Origin: Macrotis lagotis | Taxonomy: Eukaryota > Chordata > Mammalia > Peramelemorphia > Peramelidae | Direction of reading: 5' to 3' | Assembly (NCBI RefSeq): GCF_037893015.1 | Contig: NC_133662.1 | Location: 269,273,944-269,337,943, forward strand | DNA: 64,000 nt | Shown here: positions 1 through 11,741 of the stretch, piece after piece | Layout of the letters: each line of letters starts with the position of its first letter | Numbering within the stretch: the first letter of the stretch is position 1 | Program-made: the position numbers and the translations under genes | The notes under the pieces: generated by a model | Told to the model about the DNA's origin: nothing | The model's database searches: none | Seen by the model: only the letters and a program-made list of their open reading frames with translations

Positions 1-104
<104 letters not shown>

Positions 105-139
105 TGTTCATTCAAGTTCTGATTAAGAAATAAAACAGT

Positions 140-295
140 GGGGCAGCTAGGTGGCATAGTAGATAAAGCACCGGCCTTGGAGTCAGGAGTACCTGGGTTC
201 AAATCCAGTCTCAGACACTTAATAATGACCTAGCTGTGTGGCCTTGGGCAAGCCACTTAACCCCGTTTGCCTTGCCAAAAACCTAAAAAAAAAAA
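140..295 (+). mobile_element. tRNA-headed marsupial SINE (WSINE1-like)
   Basis: Starts ggggcagctaggtggc, has the box-B-like gggttcaaatcc, and ends cttgccaaaaacct plus an A tail. Flanked by a perfect 14-bp target-site duplication, aagaaataaaacag, at 125-138 and 296-309, so it is a complete LINE-mobilised insertion. Confidence 0.92.
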
Positions 296-344
296 AAGAA
301 ATAAAACAGCTAACTCGTTTTTTTTAATAACATTTCAAAATCGT

Positions 345-515
345 ATTTCACTGGATCCTCACAGCAAGCCTCTTATCAAACTCCAGTTTACAGATGTGGC
401 AACTGAAGCTGGGAGATGGTTAGTGACTTACCCAGAGTCACCCAACTGCTAAATGTCTAATTCAGATTTGAACTCAGACCTTCAGGACTCAAGAGTAGCA
501 TTCAATCTTTGGTGC
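345..515 (-). repeat. MIR-type SINE fragment
   Basis: Reverse complement of the MIR core (cagatgtggcaactgaagct, agagtcacccaactgcta, atttgaactcagacct). Diverged and old. Confidence 0.75.
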
Positions 516-1151
516 CCCAAAGCTGCCTGGAATGCTTTCTTGAACAAAGAGAATTGGACTAGAACCTGGACTCCCAACCTTGGGAACTGAGATGCACCCA
601 CCTACACACTCCCAGTCTTAGCACGGAGAAAGTTTGGAACTAAGTAGGAAAAGTGAGTTAAGGGCAAGTGAGTCAGGGGTCTCCTTGAGGCTTCTCCACA
701 TACTTGCTTAGGCTCATCTCTTCATTTGGGTGAAGAACAACTGGGGAAAGAATTCTGGAAATTCTAAGAATTTGAGTGGACTGGAGTCCGTGTCACCTCC
801 ACCTCTTAGAAAGTAACTTCCCTCAAAGATCAGCTTAGTGTACTCGCTGTGGTTAGCAGTACATCCCTTCTGTTCTTTGTGCCTCTGTTTCCTCTTCTGT
901 CAACCTCTTCTGTCTCCAAACCTGGAGAAATTATGAGGCACAAGAAGCCTCAAGGCTGAGTAGCCACAGGCTGTGTTGGGTTCAGGAAGAGCCTAGTTCC
1001 AAGATAGCCAAGGTTCATTACCTCCTTGAGCCTTCAGATGAGCTCATCTACATTGGCGGAGACAACTTCCTCATTAATGGAATGACAAGTTGGAACCCAA
1101 GACTCCAGGGACTCAAGAACGTGAAGGGATCTTCCTTAAGAATTACCCTAA
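515..1151. other. Unique intergenic DNA
   Basis: No gene, repeat family or motif recognised. Confidence 0.5.
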
Positions 1152-1297
1152 GGGGCGGCTAGGTGGCGCAGTGGATGAAGCACCGGCCCTGGAGTCAGCA
1201 GTACCTGGGTTCAAATCTGGTCTCAGACACTTAATAATGACCTAGCTGTGTGGCCTTGGGCAAGTCACTGAACCCCATTGCCTTGCAAAAAAAAAAA
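1152..1297 (+). mobile_element. tRNA-headed SINE (WSINE1-like)
   Basis: ggggcggctaggtggcgcag through ccattgccttgcaaaaaa. Flanks aattaccc / aattatcc may be a diverged target duplication. Confidence 0.88.
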
Positions 1298-2315
1298 TTA
1301 TCCAGGGCACAGATCCTAGTCTAAGTCCATTAAGAGAGAAATCTTGTCCCGAATGCTCTGTGTTAAACATTGTCACTTCCTGGTCACTGAACTCCCCCAA
1401 AGTCTTGAAGGAAAGCAGATCAGCAGGAAGACCTGTTCTGCCCACACATGCCTTATTCCCCACCCATAGTCCACCACCTCTGCCTGGGAAGGATGCCTAT
1501 CTCCCTGGGCTTCATAATTAGTCCATTTAAGTCACCTTCCCCCAATCTACTCCAGTCTCCCTGGCCAGTAACAAGGAGGGCCCGAGGAGTAGGTGGGACC
1601 AAGATTCAAGGCAAGGCCTCGGATTCCAAAGGACTCCTTTCTTTGACAGCACTGACCCAGCCAGCCAGGGCAGGCCGGCCTGTGGTGGGAAGACAAGTAT
1701 CTGCATGGATGCCAGAGCCAGAACAGAAGCAAGGGATGGGTAGCCCAGACCTCCTGGGGCCATTGGGACTCTGGGCCCCCGCCTGGGGAGGGCTCTAGAA
1801 GGATCCCGGTCATGGGGAAGGACCTGGGAAGGACCCCAGGGTGCCACCCCCCTCTGTCTCTCCCTTCAGTGAGCCCCACTGGGCTCCCCAAAGGAAATAA
1901 ATGACCTTCACCTTGTTCTTGCCACCCGAGCCCAGCCCCCCCAAGTCATGAGTTAAATATGGAGGGGGGGCGAGGGAGGAGGTTTGGGGCAAGGCTTCGG
2001 GCCCCCCTGCTCCGGGCCTCCCGGGGCCTGCCTGTCAGAGCCGGGGGCGCTGCGTCGGGAAGGGACACTGAGTCTGGGTCCGAGGTGGCCCGGGCCCCGC
2101 CCGCAGGCCCGGCTGCCTCGCACCCCACGCTCTCTTTGGGGGGAGGAGCGGGCGGGGGATGGCGAGGCCGCCCTGGCTCCAGACGCAGAAGCTCTGGGTT
2201 CCAGTTCCGACCTTCCTGTGCTAGGTGTGCGGCCCTGGCCCAGGGGCCACATGACCACCCCCCGGGGCCCTGCCCCGGGTCTGCGCCCCACAGGAGCCTC
2301 CCGAAAGGCACCCAC

Positions 2316-2374
2316 CTCTTTGGCACCGGCTTTTTCCTTTTCTTCACCGCATAGACGCCTCCCGCCGGCAGCAT
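2316..2374 (-). CDS. Weak candidate first coding exon, unidentified
   Basis: Minus-strand ATG at 2374 with G at -3, encoding M-L-P-A-G-G-V-Y-A-V-K-K-R-K-K-P-V-P-K, then a consensus-like donor aagag|gtgggt at 2316/2315 (phase 2). The basic KKRKK run and position in a CpG island are suggestive. No matching downstream acceptor was found within 1-2315 and I do not recognise the protein. It could equally be chance in an open GC-rich frame. Confidence 0.18.
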
Positions 2375-2497
2375 GGCCAAGGCTGCTCCGGACCAGGAGC
2401 CGGGCGGCCGGAGGAGCCAGGCGGTGGCGCCTCCCAGGGAGGGGCCGCAGAGTACAAGGGGAGGAGCCGGGCGCAGCCTCCTGGCCTTCGCACGCAA

Positions 2498-2626
2498 GCA
2501 CCCGGGCACCGCGGCACCCCGGCAGCCGGGCAGCAGGCACCCCGCACCTGGGCACCCGGGCACTCGGGCACCAGGCACCCGGTACCCTGACACCCGGGCA
2601 CCCCGGCACCGGGCACCCCGGCACGG
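2498..2626. repeat. GC-rich minisatellite
   Basis: Degenerate 7-10-bp units around gcacccgg / gcaccccg, repeated about 14 times inside the CpG island. Confidence 0.8.
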
Positions 2627-2867
2627 CCGCTGCTGGGCCGGCCAGGTCCCGCCGCCGGGCGCTGCTGTCTCTCCGGCCGCCCTCCCGGCCGGCCGTCCTC
2701 CTCCCAGGCTTGGCCTCGGCGCGGTCCGAGCTCCGACTGGCGCTCCGGGGCTGCCCTCCTCCTGCCGCCTGGGGGGCGGGGAGGGGGCGCCACTCCCTGC
2801 AACCCTGCCAGTCAGCCGCAGGGACCCACGGGCGGGGGGGGGGGGGCAGGCTGAGGCCAGGGTCCCA

Positions 2868-3175
2868 GACTGCTGGGAGAGAAAGGAGGAGGGGGAGGAA
2901 GGAGGAGGGGAGCCAGGGAAGAGGGGCCCGAGAGCAAGAAGAGAGAGGAGGAGGAAGGAGCAAGGAAGGGAGGGGGAGAAGCCAAGGAGGAAGGAGGGGA
3001 GAGAAGGCTGGGGGGGGGGGGGGGCTGAGAGGCCAGGAGAAGCAAGGCAGAAGGAGAGCAGGAGGCTGAAGAAAGGGAGGGAGAGGAGCAAAAGGAAAAT
3101 GAAGGGTGAAGAAAGATGAGGATGGAAGAGGGGAGAGAGAGGAGGGAGAGAGAACAAGAAGGGCCAGATGGGAGG
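2868..3175 (+). repeat. Polypurine tract
   Basis: Nearly pure A/G on the + strand (gaggaggaagg-type units), with a G run at 3012-3024. It abuts the CpG island as the similar tract does at TRAF3IP1. Confidence 0.85.
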
Positions 3176-3180
3176 AGCCA

Positions 3181-5560
3181 TTGCCCCCTCCTCAGAACTC
3201 TGCCCTTGGTTCTACAGCGCCTAGATGGGGGGGAGCTACCTTATTTCAAGGGGAGAGAAGACGCTTGGCCACCTTCCAAGTGATGGTCTGGGCACTGTCC
3301 CTTCCTGAGGTAGACTGAGGCACAGGAAATGGAATGGAAAGATTAGGGATAAAATGATGGCCCTGCTTCATCTCCTGCCTCTGACCTTTGTCACTTGAGA
3401 GGGGTGGGATCAGTCTCATCCCCTTTGGGTCTCAGTTCCCTCCTGCGAAGGGAGGTTGGCTTGGGCGATTTCTAAGGTCCCCCTGAAGCCTAAAGCGAAG
3501 AGCCTTAGAAGTTTGGGAGAGTGGCCCACAGGGAAGGTATGTGGTCCATCCTGAAACTAATGCAGGAGTCTTGTCCACAGTATGGAATCTCTTCTTGAAC
3601 ACTTCCAGTGATGGGGAGCTCACTAATAAAAAGCAATTCTACTCACCCATGATGCTGGATGGCACTGTTGGTTAGAAAGACTCTCTTATTGAGCCAGATC
3701 TGGCCTTCATCTCCTGTAAGACCACTCCTTGCGGTTCCTCCCTTTGGGGCTACCCAGAACAATCTACCTCTGCCACTTCCTGCCTGAGGAACCTTGAATC
3801 AGTTTTTCCATCTCTATAACCTACAAAATGATGCATTGGGCCTAGCCAGGTTTCCTTTCTCCAGATCCTTTCCAAGTCCTTTCCAGATCTAGCTATAGGA
3901 TCCTAAGAATAAATTGCTTCTTAAATCAAACAGCCCTTTCAAGGTGGGTTGACAGCCATCCTATCCCCCTCCCTGAACACACATTTTCCCTTCTCCGAGC
4001 AACTGGGTCATCCTCTGTCCCTCAGCAGTTTCCCCCTGAATCTCCTTAATTCAATGAAGTATTTTCACTCCAGAGGAGCTGCAGAGGTGACCCCAGCAAC
4101 TCAGAGTTCATGGAGACTCTTACCTTTCTTGCTCTCATTTTCCTATCTGAAGTTATTACCTTGGTGATGCTGTCAGAGGTCTGTGGAAGTTAAACCATCC
4201 TCCACCAAACCTGGGTGAGAGCAGGCATGTTCCCTTCCCCACTGCCCATTAGCTGGACACTGAAGAACCCGGGTCCCAGTGTGTTGAGCATCTTATCCAA
4301 GGTGGTGCAAGGTTGACTGCATCTCAAAGCAGAGAGAAGCCCAGGCCTTCTTTCCCAGTGCCCAACCCCATTGCCAGACTATAAGGATTTCCTCTGATGG
4401 TTTCTCTCTTCTGCCTCAGCTGGCTTTCTGCCTCTCCCACTCTTGTAAATTATTGACGTGAGACTCACAGAAGCTGGCAGTTCTAGAAAGCTCTCTTTAG
4501 ACTAATCAGCTCCATTGAGGCTAAAGAAATGGTATGAATTTCCCAAATGGAAGGAAAGAAAATGGTCCCTTCTATCCCAACCAGATAAACTGAGCCCTCA
4601 GCACTGGAAGGAAGGTAGAAATAAATAGTGCCTTAGAAGGGAGTTAATGTGTTTGGGCAAAGGGCTCCACTCCTTGAGTCTCTCCTATCAAAGGTGTCAA
4701 ATCAGTTACCCTGATAAAAAACCTCCCCACTGGCTGCCCCATTTAAAGAAAATAAAGGCCCCAAAAAGGAGCCAAGGAGAGACAGTTAAATGTTCTTTCT
4801 CTGCAGAGTTGTGCTGCAGGAGACTTTGGACTCCATCTATCTGCCCTCGCCTTCCCCTTCTCACAATTCAAGAAGTCGCCATCATGAACCATGAACGGGG
4901 TGGAGAATCTTCAGTCCCAAGGAGATGAGTCTCTCTAGATAATGGATCTCTGGACCATGCGTATGATGAAGCTCCCCAACCGCTTCTTCATTCTATAGGG
5001 TACAGTGATATTCACATTGAATTTTTATTTGCCTCATACTGATGTATCCAATTGCAACTTAGCCCTTGAAATCTCCCCTTCCATGGGGGTACCCAGAAAA
5101 AGTATCCCAGGTTTGAGGCACTCTATCGATGTGCTTGCTTTTCCAAGACAGTCAGAGGACATATTAGTTCAAAGCAAAAGATAGCTAATCAACTCAAACA
5201 GCATGACACATTTAAAAAGAAAGAATGGATTCTCCCACAACCCTCCAAACCCCCCTTTCCATGTACCCAGAGGACACTTACTCATTGGCTAACTCTCGAC
5301 CATCAATAGGAGTAAGGTATCCACACACTTCAGGAACTGTGGAAGGTTTCATTGAGGAGACAACTCAGATACTAGATCGTCCTCTGGGCATATTCAAAGG
5401 AGTCATAGTCTAGGTGCAGTGACCAGGGCTGTCAGCCTCTGTTCCTAGTTCTCATTCCGGGCTTTATCTGAAGATGAGTCATCAAAAAAGACCATTGGTC
5501 CATACATCATGACTTCACTTTGTCTCTCTACATAAAGAAAAAGAAATACAAAAATTCTGT
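3181..5560. other. Intergenic DNA with old repeat fragments
   Basis: An L3/CR1 3' end in minus orientation at about 3575-3730 (cttccagtgatggggagctc, gttagaaagactctcttat). MIR/SINE-tail-like text lies at about 3790-3900. The rest is unrecognised. Confidence 0.55.
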
Positions 5561-5769
5561 CAGTAGACCACAGATATTTATTGAACACCTACTGTTCACC
5601 TGGAACTGACTACAATGTTCTTACTAGAGGCTTACACCATCTGAGATGCCACCTAGTCTCCCCTCAACCTGGACAGAAATCCCCTCTGCACCTCTGCAGC
5701 AGCTGCTAGAAACATGTGGGCTAAGCAAGGACTCTTTAGATGATTTTGGATCTGGGTTGAATTGGATTC

Positions 5770-6840
5770 AGTTGACCAGACCTAAAGAGTAGTCAGTAAT
5801 GGTTCCAAATCAACTTTACTGGAAGTCCCTCGAGGACTGCCCCAGGGATCTGTGCTTGGACCCGGGTGGTTGAATATTTTTAGCAAGGTTATGGATAAAC
5901 CCATGGTAGGACACTCACTGGATGTGTAGATGACCCAAAGCTGGAGAGGATCGGAAACACACTGCATGATGGAGGCAGGATCAGAAAAGGTCTTGAGAAA
6001 CTCCAACACTTAGCTGAACTTAATAAAGCAAAAGTGAATAGAACTAAATGTGAAATCCTGTCCATGGGTTCAAAAAGCAATTTGATGAGTACCAGAAGAG
6101 GGAAATGACTAGACAGCTAGGGTCTGGGAGTTTTAGTTCAATCTCAATAAGATTCTCCTAAGGGTATGATGGGACAGTTGATGCTTGTCCTTTGTTCTCA
6201 AAGAAGACCAGGTAAGTGGTGCCATGACAAGCACATGAAGTGAATTTGAATGAGGGGGTGCTGTGCTAAGTCACCAACCTCACTTTCTCCTCCAATCATC
6301 TGGATACAATGGCCAAATATGAATCAGGATGACCAAAGATAGTCTTCAATTGAGGCAATCAGGGTTAAGTGACTTGCCTAGGGTCACACAAGTAGTAAGT
6401 GTCTGAGGTGAGATTCAAACTCCCATTCTTCTGACTCTAAGGTCAGTGCTCTATCAACTGAGTCACCTAGCTGTCCTAATACGCAGTTACAAAAAGTAAG
6501 GCAGAACTTTGGGCAATAAGAAGGTGGTAATCCCACCATACTCCAGTTTGGTTCATTCAGGTGTAAAGTATTATGCACATTTCTTAGATTTGCTGTTTAG
6601 GAAGGACATTGATAAACTGGTCCAAAGAGAGTGAAGGGTCTTGAATACAAGTCTGAAAAAGAGCAATTGGAAGAAATGGAAAGGTCCACTCAGGAAAAGA
6701 GAAGGCACAGGAGATACATGTCAACCATTTTCAAGCATTTTCTTTCATATGGAAGAGGGCTTACCCTTAGTCTGCTTTGTCAAAGGGAGCAGAGTCAGGA
6801 AGAATGATTTGGAGTTACCCAAAGGTGCATTTTAGTTTGA
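5770..6840 (+). mobile_element. L3/CR1-type LINE fragment, split by a SINE
   Basis: At about 5820-6090 the + strand, read across frames, gives CR1-type reverse transcriptase text: PRGLPQGSVLGP, then DDPKLERIGNTLHD and RTKCEILSMGSK. The 3' part resumes after a SINE insertion at about 6600-6830 (ggacattgataaactggtcc, ...aaaagagaaggcacagg). Not coding; broken by stops and frameshifts. Confidence 0.85.
6184..6476 (-). mobile_element. Mar1-type CORE-SINE
   Basis: Reverse complement of a long marsupial SINE: the tail ctttgttctcaaagaagacc, a core with catctggatacaatggcc, and the tRNA-like head ending agtcacctagctgtcc. Inserted into the L3/CR1 copy. Confidence 0.88.
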
Positions 6841-7079
6841 TTTTTTTTTAAAAAAAAAAGATCAGTGGGAACTCTTCCAAGATGCAGATGATGGGATGGT
6901 AGTGGATTTTTTTCCTCAGTCCAAGCCTGGAGTTATCCAGTTACCCTTTATAGCATGTGCACATTGGAGAGAAGAATCCTTTGCGGGAACTGCTTGAACT
7001 TTTGCCAGGCAAACTTCTTTCAACTCTAAAAACTATGTTCCAAAAGCAATGGAGAGGTGACTGAATGATGGAAGCCCAG

Positions 7080-7345
7080 TAAACAAAACAATATTTAGCC
7101 AGGCATTTGTTTTGAGTCTTCTGTAGGTTGGGCAGTGTTTTAGGAGCTGGGGAATGCAAATATAAAAAATGAAACAGACCCTGCACTAAAGGATGTTATA
7201 TGCTATGAAAGAAACTATGGTAAATGCTGTTATTGTTGCTTAGTCATTTCAATCATCTTTGACTTATGACCTCATTTGGAAATTTCTTGGCAAAGATACT
7301 GGAGTGATTAGCCATTTCCTTCTTCAGCGGTTAAACGGTAGTTTC
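7080..7345. repeat. Two short SINE-type remnants
   Basis: 7080-7200 resembles the '...ggcactgtgctaggagctggggatac...' THER/Mar-type repeat. 7225-7345 is the reverse complement of a SINE tail (ttagtcatttcaatcatctt, ttcttggcaaagatactgg) seen again at 20696 and 56985. Confidence 0.6.
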
Positions 7346-8163
7346 ACAGTCTATGTTCACATGGAGTGTATACAAGTTAAATGAAAGGCAATTTTAGTCA
7401 TTAAGGGAGATTGGGCAAGACTTGGTGTTGCTGGAGCCGAAGCCTGAAGGGAGCAAGGAATTCCAAGAAGCTGGGGGTGGGGAAGGGGAGCATTCTAAGC
7501 ATGGTGGACAAGACTGGAGAGAGTAGCCAGATATGAAGTAGTATGTTGAGTTTATGGGCCTCATAGCAAGCAGACCAGGAGAAAAAGGAGTCAAAAAATT
7601 TGGTCTGTTATGAGAAGGACATTGATAACCAGTGGAAAAGCACTTGGAGTGTAAAGATGAGCTTCAGTCCATAGAGGTCTCAACCCATGAGGAAAAGCTG
7701 AAACCTATGTTCAGATATCCCAAATCCTTATCTAATGACCAGCCCTAACATGAAAAAAAACCATTCTTAGTAAGAACCTGTTAGAAGCTATGGTGAATTG
7801 TTTATATTCCTTTGTATCTGCTCACAGGACTTTTTCAGTAAGGATTAAACAAACTGAACTCTTTTCCATAGAGTTCCTGGGTATGAAGCAACCTGTGTCT
7901 AGGAGAAACCCAGAGAAAACAGTCACATGATAGACATTTTATTAGGTATTATACTTTTGCTTTTTTACTAGTTCTATAAATAAAGTAAAACACTATGCAC
8001 AGTTAAACATTCTCTGTTTTTTTCCTATTAGAAATTTACTCCATCAGACATGGGTCACATAACTAAAGTTTTGTGGCATTAGCAAGGTCATGGAAACTAG
8101 ATCAGTTATGTGGGGGCTCAGAGCTATTGTGATCGGCTAAGCCCATACTGATCAACCTTAGAC

Positions 8164-8300
8164 CAGGGGTTGGCAAACTACTGCCCACAACCCCCAGCCT
8201 ACTACCTATTTTTGTATGACTCTAGATGCTAAATGCTCGCATTTTTCAGTTAAGTATAATGGAACTTTATTTTAAAATATAAAAAAAATTCTTAGCTAGG
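8164..8300. repeat. Possible hAT-type DNA transposon remnant
   Basis: Begins caggggttggcaaactactg, followed by a 'tatttttgtatgac' segment, resembling short mammalian hAT (Charlie-type) non-autonomous elements. No second terminal inverted repeat recognised. Confidence 0.35.
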
Positions 8301-8569
8301 GAAGGGCAACATATTAAAATAGATGGTGAAGCAAATTCGCTTCTCAGATCATCGTTTCCTGTTGGGGAAGAGGTTAACCTTCCATATGAAACATGGAGGG
8401 TTTGTAACTTCCCCATCATTTCCATGGATATATGATCTCATCCCTCAAACTTTCCTTTCTTCCCAGTTTTGCTTTTATTGAGGGGGGACCATCGTTCTCC
8501 CTTTCTCAGTGGCATACTGGACTCCTCACCTCATTATTTAATATATTGTCAAATATTGTTGTGTTTGCC

Positions 8570-8935
8570 TTCATATCATCTCTTCTATACACTTTTCTCT
8601 CAAATTACATAGCTGTAATCCCAGATTACTGCATTAGCTTTCTGGTGGGTCTTCTTTCTTCAAGTCTCTCCATTCTAATCTGTCTTCCACTGAGCTGCCA
8701 AAATGAATTCCTAAAGTACATGTCCCACCCTCTCTCTCTAATAAACCTCAATAGTTCCCTATTGTTTACAGGATCAAATACAAGATTCTTTGTTGGCATT
8801 CTATGCTTTACAGCTGAGTTGCTTCCTATTTTTCCCATCTTCTTAAACTTTGCTACCTCCTTCCCCTCTCTGGTCCAGCTCCACAGGTCTGCCATCCCAG
8901 CAATTCACATACTACCCATAATACGATGAGTTCTT
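8570..8935 (+). mobile_element. L2-type LINE 3' region
   Basis: Matches the L2/CR1-group 3' ORF end: caagtctctccattctaatc, gagctgccaaaatgaattcc, ctattgtttacaggatcaaa. The 165-codon open frame overlapping it (8432-8929) is not the reverse-transcriptase frame. Confidence 0.75.
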
Positions 8936-9059
8936 AAAACCTAGGATTAGTGATGGAGAAAAAGAATGGAGTACATAATTGCTAGGGTAAAGTGGGACTC
9001 CAGTTGCAGATACATACCTCAGCTGTTTCAATATAAAAGTATTGAAGTATCTGTTTATT

Positions 9060-9240
9060 AATTGCCTTCAGATTTGCAAAGGTGTTGCTGAAAGTTATCT
9101 CTTTTGATCTTTACAACAGTCATAAAGTAGGTGCTAATGGTGTTACTTCCATTTTATAGGTAGGAAACTAAAAGCCAACGAGTTTCAATGATTTAACCAG
9201 GGTCACACACCTACCAGGTACCAGAGGGAGACTTCTTTCT
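9060..9240 (-). repeat. MIR-like fragment
   Basis: ccattttataggtaggaaac followed by ccagggtcacacacctacca, read as an antisense MIR core; diverged. Confidence 0.6.
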
Positions 9241-9290
9241 TGGTCCCTCCAGATTGCCTGTTTCCCATGTCTAAGATTTGTGATTATTAT

Positions 9291-9600
9291 TGTTGCTTTT
9301 GTCATTCTAGAAGAAGACCATGATATCAGGAAGGTGATGCCATGGCACGCACATGAATTGGATTTAACTGAAGGGGTGTTGTACTAAGTCACCAGTCTCA
9401 TTTTCTCTGGAGTTATCTGAATCCAGTCACTAGGTATGAATCAGGGCATCTGGAGATGACCCTGGATGTGAGGGAATCGAGGTTAAGTGACTTGCCCAGG
9501 GTCACAAAGCTAGTAAGTATCAAGCGTCTGGGGTCACATCTGAACTCAGGTCCTTCTGACTCCAAGGCTGGTGCTCTATCCACTGCACCACCAAGTTGTC
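9291..9600 (-). mobile_element. Mar1-type CORE-SINE
   Basis: Same structure as the 6184-6476 copy: tail (tctagaagaagaccatgat), core, and tRNA-like head (ctctatccactgcaccacc) in reverse orientation. Confidence 0.88.
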
Positions 9601-9779
9601 AAGTCTAAGACTTTTAGACCTAAGACTTAAAAATGAAATGATAATTATAGTTAACTGACCATTAGTCATCAATGAAGACAATTCATCTCCAAAAAGAAAA
9701 TGAAATCCTGAGAGAAATTATTCACTTTTACCTAGATCTTCCATATGGCATTGGGGAAACATGTTCAAAATTGTCACAG

Positions 9780-9905
9780 GCACCTAATGAGCCAAGTGAC
9801 CCTAGACAGGTCTCAGTCTCAGTTTTCTCACCTGTAAAATGGGTATGAACATAGCATAACCTCCATCAGAGAGCTGTTGTGGGACTTGAAAATTATTGAA
9901 AGCTA
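9780..9905 (+). repeat. MIR/THER-type fragment
   Basis: ctcagttttctcacctgtaa, aatgggtatgaacatagcat, then gagagctgttgtgggacttg: the 3' half of a MIR-like SINE. Confidence 0.7.
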
Positions 9906-10439
9906 TTATGGCATCATATCAATAGCAGTTGTTCCTGTGCTTATCATGATCATCTCTTTTCAGGAAAACTGGTACAGAAAGGGGAATCTGTTCGGTGCCT
10001 TTTCTAGCCATAGAACGGGTCCAGAGTTTATTTTGGAGACTGGACCAGGCAGAAAGAGGAAGTGGGGGTTTAGGTGGCTGCTGCCTGGGTCCTCTCTCAC
10101 AGGGGCCGGTCCAGCCCCGCACTCCATCTGTCTGTCTCTACTAAGATGAAATGTCCCCACAGCTTCTTTGAAACACCTTGACTCATTTGTCATGAAGACT
10201 GTCAAGAAGACATTGGATTTCTTCTCATTTTCTGAGCTTTTATCTTGGTTGTTGATGGGGAGGAGGAAGACTTGTCTGTAATGTACCTTCAGACTGGGGC
10301 ATTCTATATTTTAAAAACTAGCATCCTTGCTTCTTGCTACATGTGTGACATTGAACAAGTTAATTTCCCATCATGGACTTCACTTCCTTAGTGAGAATGG
10401 TAGAATAGCTGAACCTTCAATGACTCCATCGCCGTACAG

Positions 10440-10700
10440 CATAGAAGTGATCTCAAAACACTGTGACAAGCGTTTATTAAAGAAGTCTTCTATGTAACAA
10501 GTACTATCCTGGGTATTGGGGTACAAAAACAAAATGGCAACAGTCTCTGCCCTCAAGAAACTTAATTTCTCCTGTGAGATAAAGCATGGAAACAGGTAAA
10601 TATAATAAAGTAAATGTAACATCAAAAGGGTTGAGATAGAAACACAAGAAGAATGTAGCTAAAGGTAAGCACGCCAGGAAAACGTGAGGAGGAAGGAGAG
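10440..10700 (+). repeat. THER/Mar-type repeat
   Basis: caagcgtttattaaagaagt ... gggtattggggtacaaaaac ... gtctctgccctcaagaaact, a dispersed marsupial repeat type. Confidence 0.55.
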
Positions 10701-10769
10701 ATCAGGGAAGGCTTCTTGGTGTAGGGGCAGTTGAGGGAGTCGTCTGAGAGATCATTGCTTTTTCTATGG

Positions 10770-11050
10770 CATCTGAATGTGGAGCAAAGCATACTATGTT
10801 CACTTTTTAGATTTTTTTATCTATTTTCTTTCTTTCTCAAGGTTTTTCCCCCTGAGTTTTAGTTTCTCTTTCACAAGATAACTAATATGGACATGTGGTA
10901 AACACAATTGTGCATGCATAACTTTTACCATATTGTTAGATGTCATGGGAAGGGAACAGGTAATAGAGGATGGTAAAAAATATGGAACTCATAAACTTAC
11001 AAAGGTATGAATGCTGAAAACTATGCTTGCATGTGATTGGGAAAAATAAT
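10770..11050 (+). mobile_element. L1 3' UTR fragment
   Basis: Shares phrases with the L1 tail at 50820-51080 (gttcactttttagattt, ctttctttctcaaggt, accatattgttagatgtcat, cttgcatgtgattggg). Confidence 0.75.
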
Positions 11051-11429
11051 AGATCATGGCTTCCTTGGAGGTCATCAAATAATGAGATATCCCATTAGGC
11101 AATGGTTGGACTCCATGTCTGTTGAGATCCCTTTCATTTCTCACACTTTGGGATTCTCCCATGTGATGCACTGAGTCTTGAAAGAAGAGAAAGATTATGA
11201 GAGGCAAAGATGATAAAAGAGGGCATCCCCTCTCACTGGGCATAGCCCAGTCAAATGTCTGGAGATGGGAGGCACCAGGGAAAGCAGGAGATAAAAGCTT
11301 CCTCATTCACTTTGCCTCAAATGGAGATAATATGAAGGAGAATACTAGGAAGTGAGACTGGAAGATGGATGGAAGTCCAGGAGGGATATCCAGAAGGGAT
11401 GTCAGTGCCACCCTGAAGAAGACTAAACA

Positions 11430-11620
11430 GCCTGGGAGTCGAGATCTGAGTTTCAGGTCTGCCTCAGACCTTCCACCTCGTGTGACCCTGGGCAATTCAT
11501 TTCACATCTTTCAAATTCCGTTTCTTCTTCTGTAAGATGGGAATAATAAAATGGCTGTTAGGAGAATCAAGGGAGATGAGATGAGTTTTATTAAATGCTT
11601 TTCCAACTGCAAAATGTAGT
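11430..11620 (+). repeat. MIR-type SINE
   Basis: gggagtcgagatctgagttt, gtgtgaccctgggcaattca, ttcttctgtaagatgggaat; sense orientation. Confidence 0.75.
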
Positions 11621-11701
11621 ATAATGTGAGATTTGAGAGCCAATATGGAGTCACTGTGCTTACGTATTGAGCAAGAGGGGAATTAATAAAATAAATAATT
11701 A

Positions 11702-11741
11702 TAATGATGATGATGATGATGATGATGATGATAACAACAAC
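11702..11741. repeat. (GAT)n / ATGn microsatellite
   Basis: About ten uninterrupted gat units between AT-rich flanks. Confidence 0.9.

Larger units (their letters stand above)
1900..3180. promoter_or_regulatory. Isolated CpG island with unassigned promoter
   Basis: GC-rich, CpG-dense DNA about 22 kb upstream of the TRAF3IP1 promoter, with Sp1-type boxes, a C/G minisatellite and a flanking purine tract. In human, PER2 lies on this side of TRAF3IP1 with its 5' end facing it. The island could mark that promoter or another one, but I found no PER2 coding sequence and no CACGTT clock E'-box. Large frames on both strands are compositional. Confidence 0.55.

Noticed and set aside
138-210. tRNA gene at the SINE heads (A- and B-box-like text)
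   Set aside because: These are tRNA-derived SINE promoters followed by SINE bodies and A tails, without a foldable complete tRNA.
1946-3181. Open frames of 336-411 codons on both strands in the first CpG island
   Set aside because: Composed of P/R/G/A-rich text from GC-rich and polypurine DNA, open in several frames at once and without a recognisable domain.
8432-8929. 165-codon hydrophobic frame that looks like a membrane protein
   Set aside because: Lies over L2-type LINE sequence and not in its protein frame; pyrimidine-rich DNA gives L/F/S/I by composition.
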